Translations under genes and position numbers: made by a program
NCBI GenBank assembly: GCA_031549925.1
Contig: JAVBPA010000010.1
Location: 1-6,853, forward strand
Reading direction: 5' to 3'
Source: JAVBPA01 sp031549925
Lineage (GTDB): Bacteria > Bacillota > Clostridia > Oscillospirales > CAG-272
DNA: 6,853 bases
The notes under the pieces: model-generated
What the model saw: the letters and a program-made list of their open reading frames with translations, nothing else
Databases searched by the model: none
What the model was told of the DNA's origin: nothing
Shown: positions 6,090 to 6,853 of the stretch, piece after piece
Layout of the letters: every line of letters begins with the position of its first letter
How positions within the stretch are numbered: the first letter of the stretch is position 1

Positions 6090-6142
6090 GGGCGGAACAA
6101 AGGCAGGGTTAGAAATAAAAAACCCTGCATATATATCCGCCC
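6090..6142 (-). terminator. Two-part hairpin downstream of the HPr gene, possible terminator
   Basis: An outer stem pairs GGGCGGA (6090-6096) with TCCGCCC (6136-6142). An inner stem pairs GCAGGGTT (6103-6110) with AACCCTGC (6121-6128) around a ten-base loop. The stems are separated by an asymmetric internal loop of 6 and 7 bases. Reading along the minus strand, the structure is followed by CTTTT, a short U-run, so it may end the HPr transcript. It lies about 195 bp beyond the HPr stop, so an attenuator or structured leader for uvrC is also possible. On the plus strand no U-run follows. Confidence 0.55.
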
Positions 6143-6219
6143 GAAGATTTATAAAATTATAATCATAAAAAAGAAAAACACATCATCCGTTTCGTGTAAA
6201 AAAGCAGGCGCGCATCAAA

Positions 6220-6330
6220 AAAAGTATAGCGTCGTTAACAAAAGTATAATAACAGCGTTAACAAAAGTATAATATCGGCGGCGACAAAAGTATAACATCG
6301 GCTAAAAATTATATCGGCGGCGAAAAAATC
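6220..6330. repeat. Array of 20-23-bp units with AAAAGTATAAT core
   Basis: AAAAGTATA occurs at 6220, 6240, 6263 and 6286, with a variant (AAAATTATA) at 6305. Spacing is 20, 23, 23 and 19 bp. The core is followed by a GC-richer half of two types: one ending in GTTAAC (6234-6239, 6257-6262) and one reading ATCGGCGGCGA. The units therefore alternate AT-rich and GC-rich segments. The array begins about 6 bp from the HPr stop codon. The same 15-base core occurs once in front of tsaD. Confidence 0.85.
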
Positions 6331-6336
6331 TTTTGT

Positions 6337-6600
6337 TTATTCGCTGAAACCGCCGTCTATAAGAGCGCAGAGACCGTCGAGGGCGTCGTTTTCATCCGAG
6401 CCGTCAGCGATAAGAGTTATAGTCATACCTTTTATAATGCCGAGAGAAAGCACTCCGAGCAAGCTTTTGGCGTTAACGCGCCTGTCTTCCTTCTCAACCC
6501 AAATCGAGCATTTATAGGAATTTGCTTTCTGAATAAAAAAAGTCGCCGGTCTGGCATGTAGACCTACATTATTTTGGATAGTAATATTACGCAATGTCAT
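6337..6600 (-). CDS. HPr-family phosphocarrier protein
   Basis: This 87-residue protein has the full HPr layout. GLHARPA places the phosphorylated histidine at position 15, as in PTS HPr, and NAKSLLGVLSLG places a serine exactly at position 46, the site used by HPr kinase for catabolite control in Gram-positive bacteria. Crh-type paralogues lack His15, so this one should be able to accept phosphate from enzyme I as well as serve as a CcpA co-effector after Ser46 phosphorylation. Those roles are inferred from the family. AGGAG lies nine bases before the ATG, an excellent ribosome site. HPr-like genes near uvrC, hprK and whiA are common in Clostridia, but ptsI and hprK are not in the window. 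I leave the symbol empty because I cannot tell whether this is the main ptsH. Confidence 0.94.
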   Translation of the reverse strand: MTLRNITIQNNVGLHARPATFFIQKANSYKCSIWVEKEDRRVNAKSLLGVLSLGIIKGMTITLIADGSDENDALDGLCALIDGGFSE

Positions 6601-6790
6601 TTTTTTATGCTCCTGTCTGCAATTTTAATTCGGTTGAACTGTATCATCAATTATAACAGATTAAAAAATCAAAAATAAGCTATTACAATATTATATGTTA
6701 TCCCAGCCTGTACCGTTACAATCGGTTAATGAATAATTGATAATACAGCCAAATAAAAAATATTACCAACTATAAAAATATAATACAAAT
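6601..6790. other. AT-rich leader region of the HPr gene
   Basis: No coding frame of note is seen. Apart from the two promoter candidates, it holds a near-palindrome at 6709-6720 (TGTACCGTTACA, 10 of 12 positions symmetric) that could be an operator. It is two bases shorter than a CcpA cre site, so a cre assignment is not justified. I recognise no riboswitch. Confidence 0.4.
6650..6658 (-). promoter_or_regulatory. Possible second promoter (extended -10) for the HPr gene
   Basis: On the minus strand TGTTATAAT is a perfect extended -10 element (TG, one base, TATAAT) about 50 bp before the HPr start. No good -35 box is found 16-18 bp upstream, which extended -10 promoters do not strictly need. 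The whole region is AT-rich, so this is a candidate only. Confidence 0.4.
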
Positions 6791-6819
6791 ATTATATCAA
6801 ATATTTTAAATAAAATCAA
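6791..6819 (-). promoter_or_regulatory. Promoter upstream of the HPr gene
   Basis: On the minus strand TTGATT (6819-6814) is followed after exactly 17 bp by TATAAT (6796-6791), which is also preceded by TG one base away, making an extended -10. The expected transcript would start near 6783 and carry a leader of roughly 180 bases before the HPr ATG. This is the best-formed promoter in the window. Confidence 0.65.
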
Positions 6820-6853
6820 GAGGTATTTCCACATTTTTTGCAGGGCTTTTTTC

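Larger units (their letters stand above)
5894..6336. other. 443-bp intergenic region between the HPr gene and uvrC
   Basis: No convincing coding frame is present. From the uvrC side outward it holds an imperfect direct repeat of about 85 bp (5910-6079), a two-part hairpin (6090-6142), an AT-rich spacer of about 75 bp, and a 20-23-bp repeat array (6220-6330) that ends just after the HPr stop codon. I do not see a clear -35/-10 pair for uvrC here, so its promoter is unassigned. Confidence 0.7.

Noticed and set aside
5894..6100. LexA/SOS operator in front of uvrC
   Set aside because: No GAAC-N4-GTTC type palindrome found; AGCGTTCGCT at 6037-6046 is a short symmetric sequence but does not fit.
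6245..6273. Plus-strand promoters (TATAAT at 6245-6250 and 6268-6273) making an antisense RNA to HPr
   Set aside because: No -35-like sequence at 16-18 bp and no TG extension; the TATAAT strings are part of the repeat unit.
6220..6330. CRISPR array
   Set aside because: Units are only 19-23 bp, directly adjacent, with no unique spacers between identical repeats, and no cas gene is present.
6709..6720. CcpA cre site upstream of HPr
   Set aside because: The near-palindrome is two bases shorter than the 14-base cre consensus and lacks the AANCGNT core order.
6778..6797. ATATAAT/ATTATAT inverted repeat as a terminator or operator
   Set aside because: Made only of A and T, weak as a stem, and explained by base composition; part of it is the HPr -10 box.
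6823..6835. DnaA box near the right edge (ATTTCCACA)
   Set aside because: Matches TTATCCACA at only seven of nine positions, is single, and has no origin context.

Overview
The window is a stretch of a low- to moderate-GC Gram-positive chromosome, most likely a Clostridia-type Bacillota. The evidence is a HPr protein carrying both His15 and the regulatory Ser46, a low-molecular-weight phosphatase with the signature of protein arginine phosphatases, purine-rich Shine-Dalgarno sites, and TTGA../TATAAT promoter sequences. I cannot name a genus.

Seven of the eight genes lie on the minus strand, read from high to low coordinates: an HPr-family phosphocarrier (6600-6337), the excinuclease subunit uvrC (5893-4007), the 16S rRNA methyltransferase rsmD (4006-3389), a small lipoprotein of unknown function (3234-2602), an arginine-phosphatase-like protein (2598-2047), rimI (2057-1575) and tsaD (1447-347). 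uvrC and rsmD abut. The lipoprotein, phosphatase and rimI genes are 3 bp apart or overlap by 11 bp, so they are probably co-transcribed, with tsaD following after 127 bp. At the left edge a short plus-strand gene (49-339) runs into the tsaD 3' end. It encodes only a winged-helix domain of the kind found at the N-terminus of phage or plasmid replication proteins.

The genes are ordinary housekeeping functions: nucleotide excision repair, rRNA methylation, t6A tRNA modification with its usual partner RimI, protein dephosphorylation and PTS or carbon regulation. I see no defence system, CRISPR array, RNA gene or complete mobile element.

The unusual part is the repeats. Short tandem repeats occur inside and between these genes: an 18-bp in-frame repeat inserts about 24 residues into TsaD; a perfect 18-bp duplication lies in an insertion just after the DPPY motif of RsmD; a 7-bp array passing into a 21-bp array fills the gap between rsmD and the lipoprotein gene and runs into the rsmD stop codon; an imperfect duplication of about 85 bp lies upstream of uvrC; and a 20-23-bp array lies downstream of the HPr gene, whose 15-bp core also occurs once in front of tsaD. 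The 443-bp gap between uvrC and HPr holds the last two arrays and a two-part hairpin. The 253 bp upstream of HPr hold a well-formed promoter and no visible gene.
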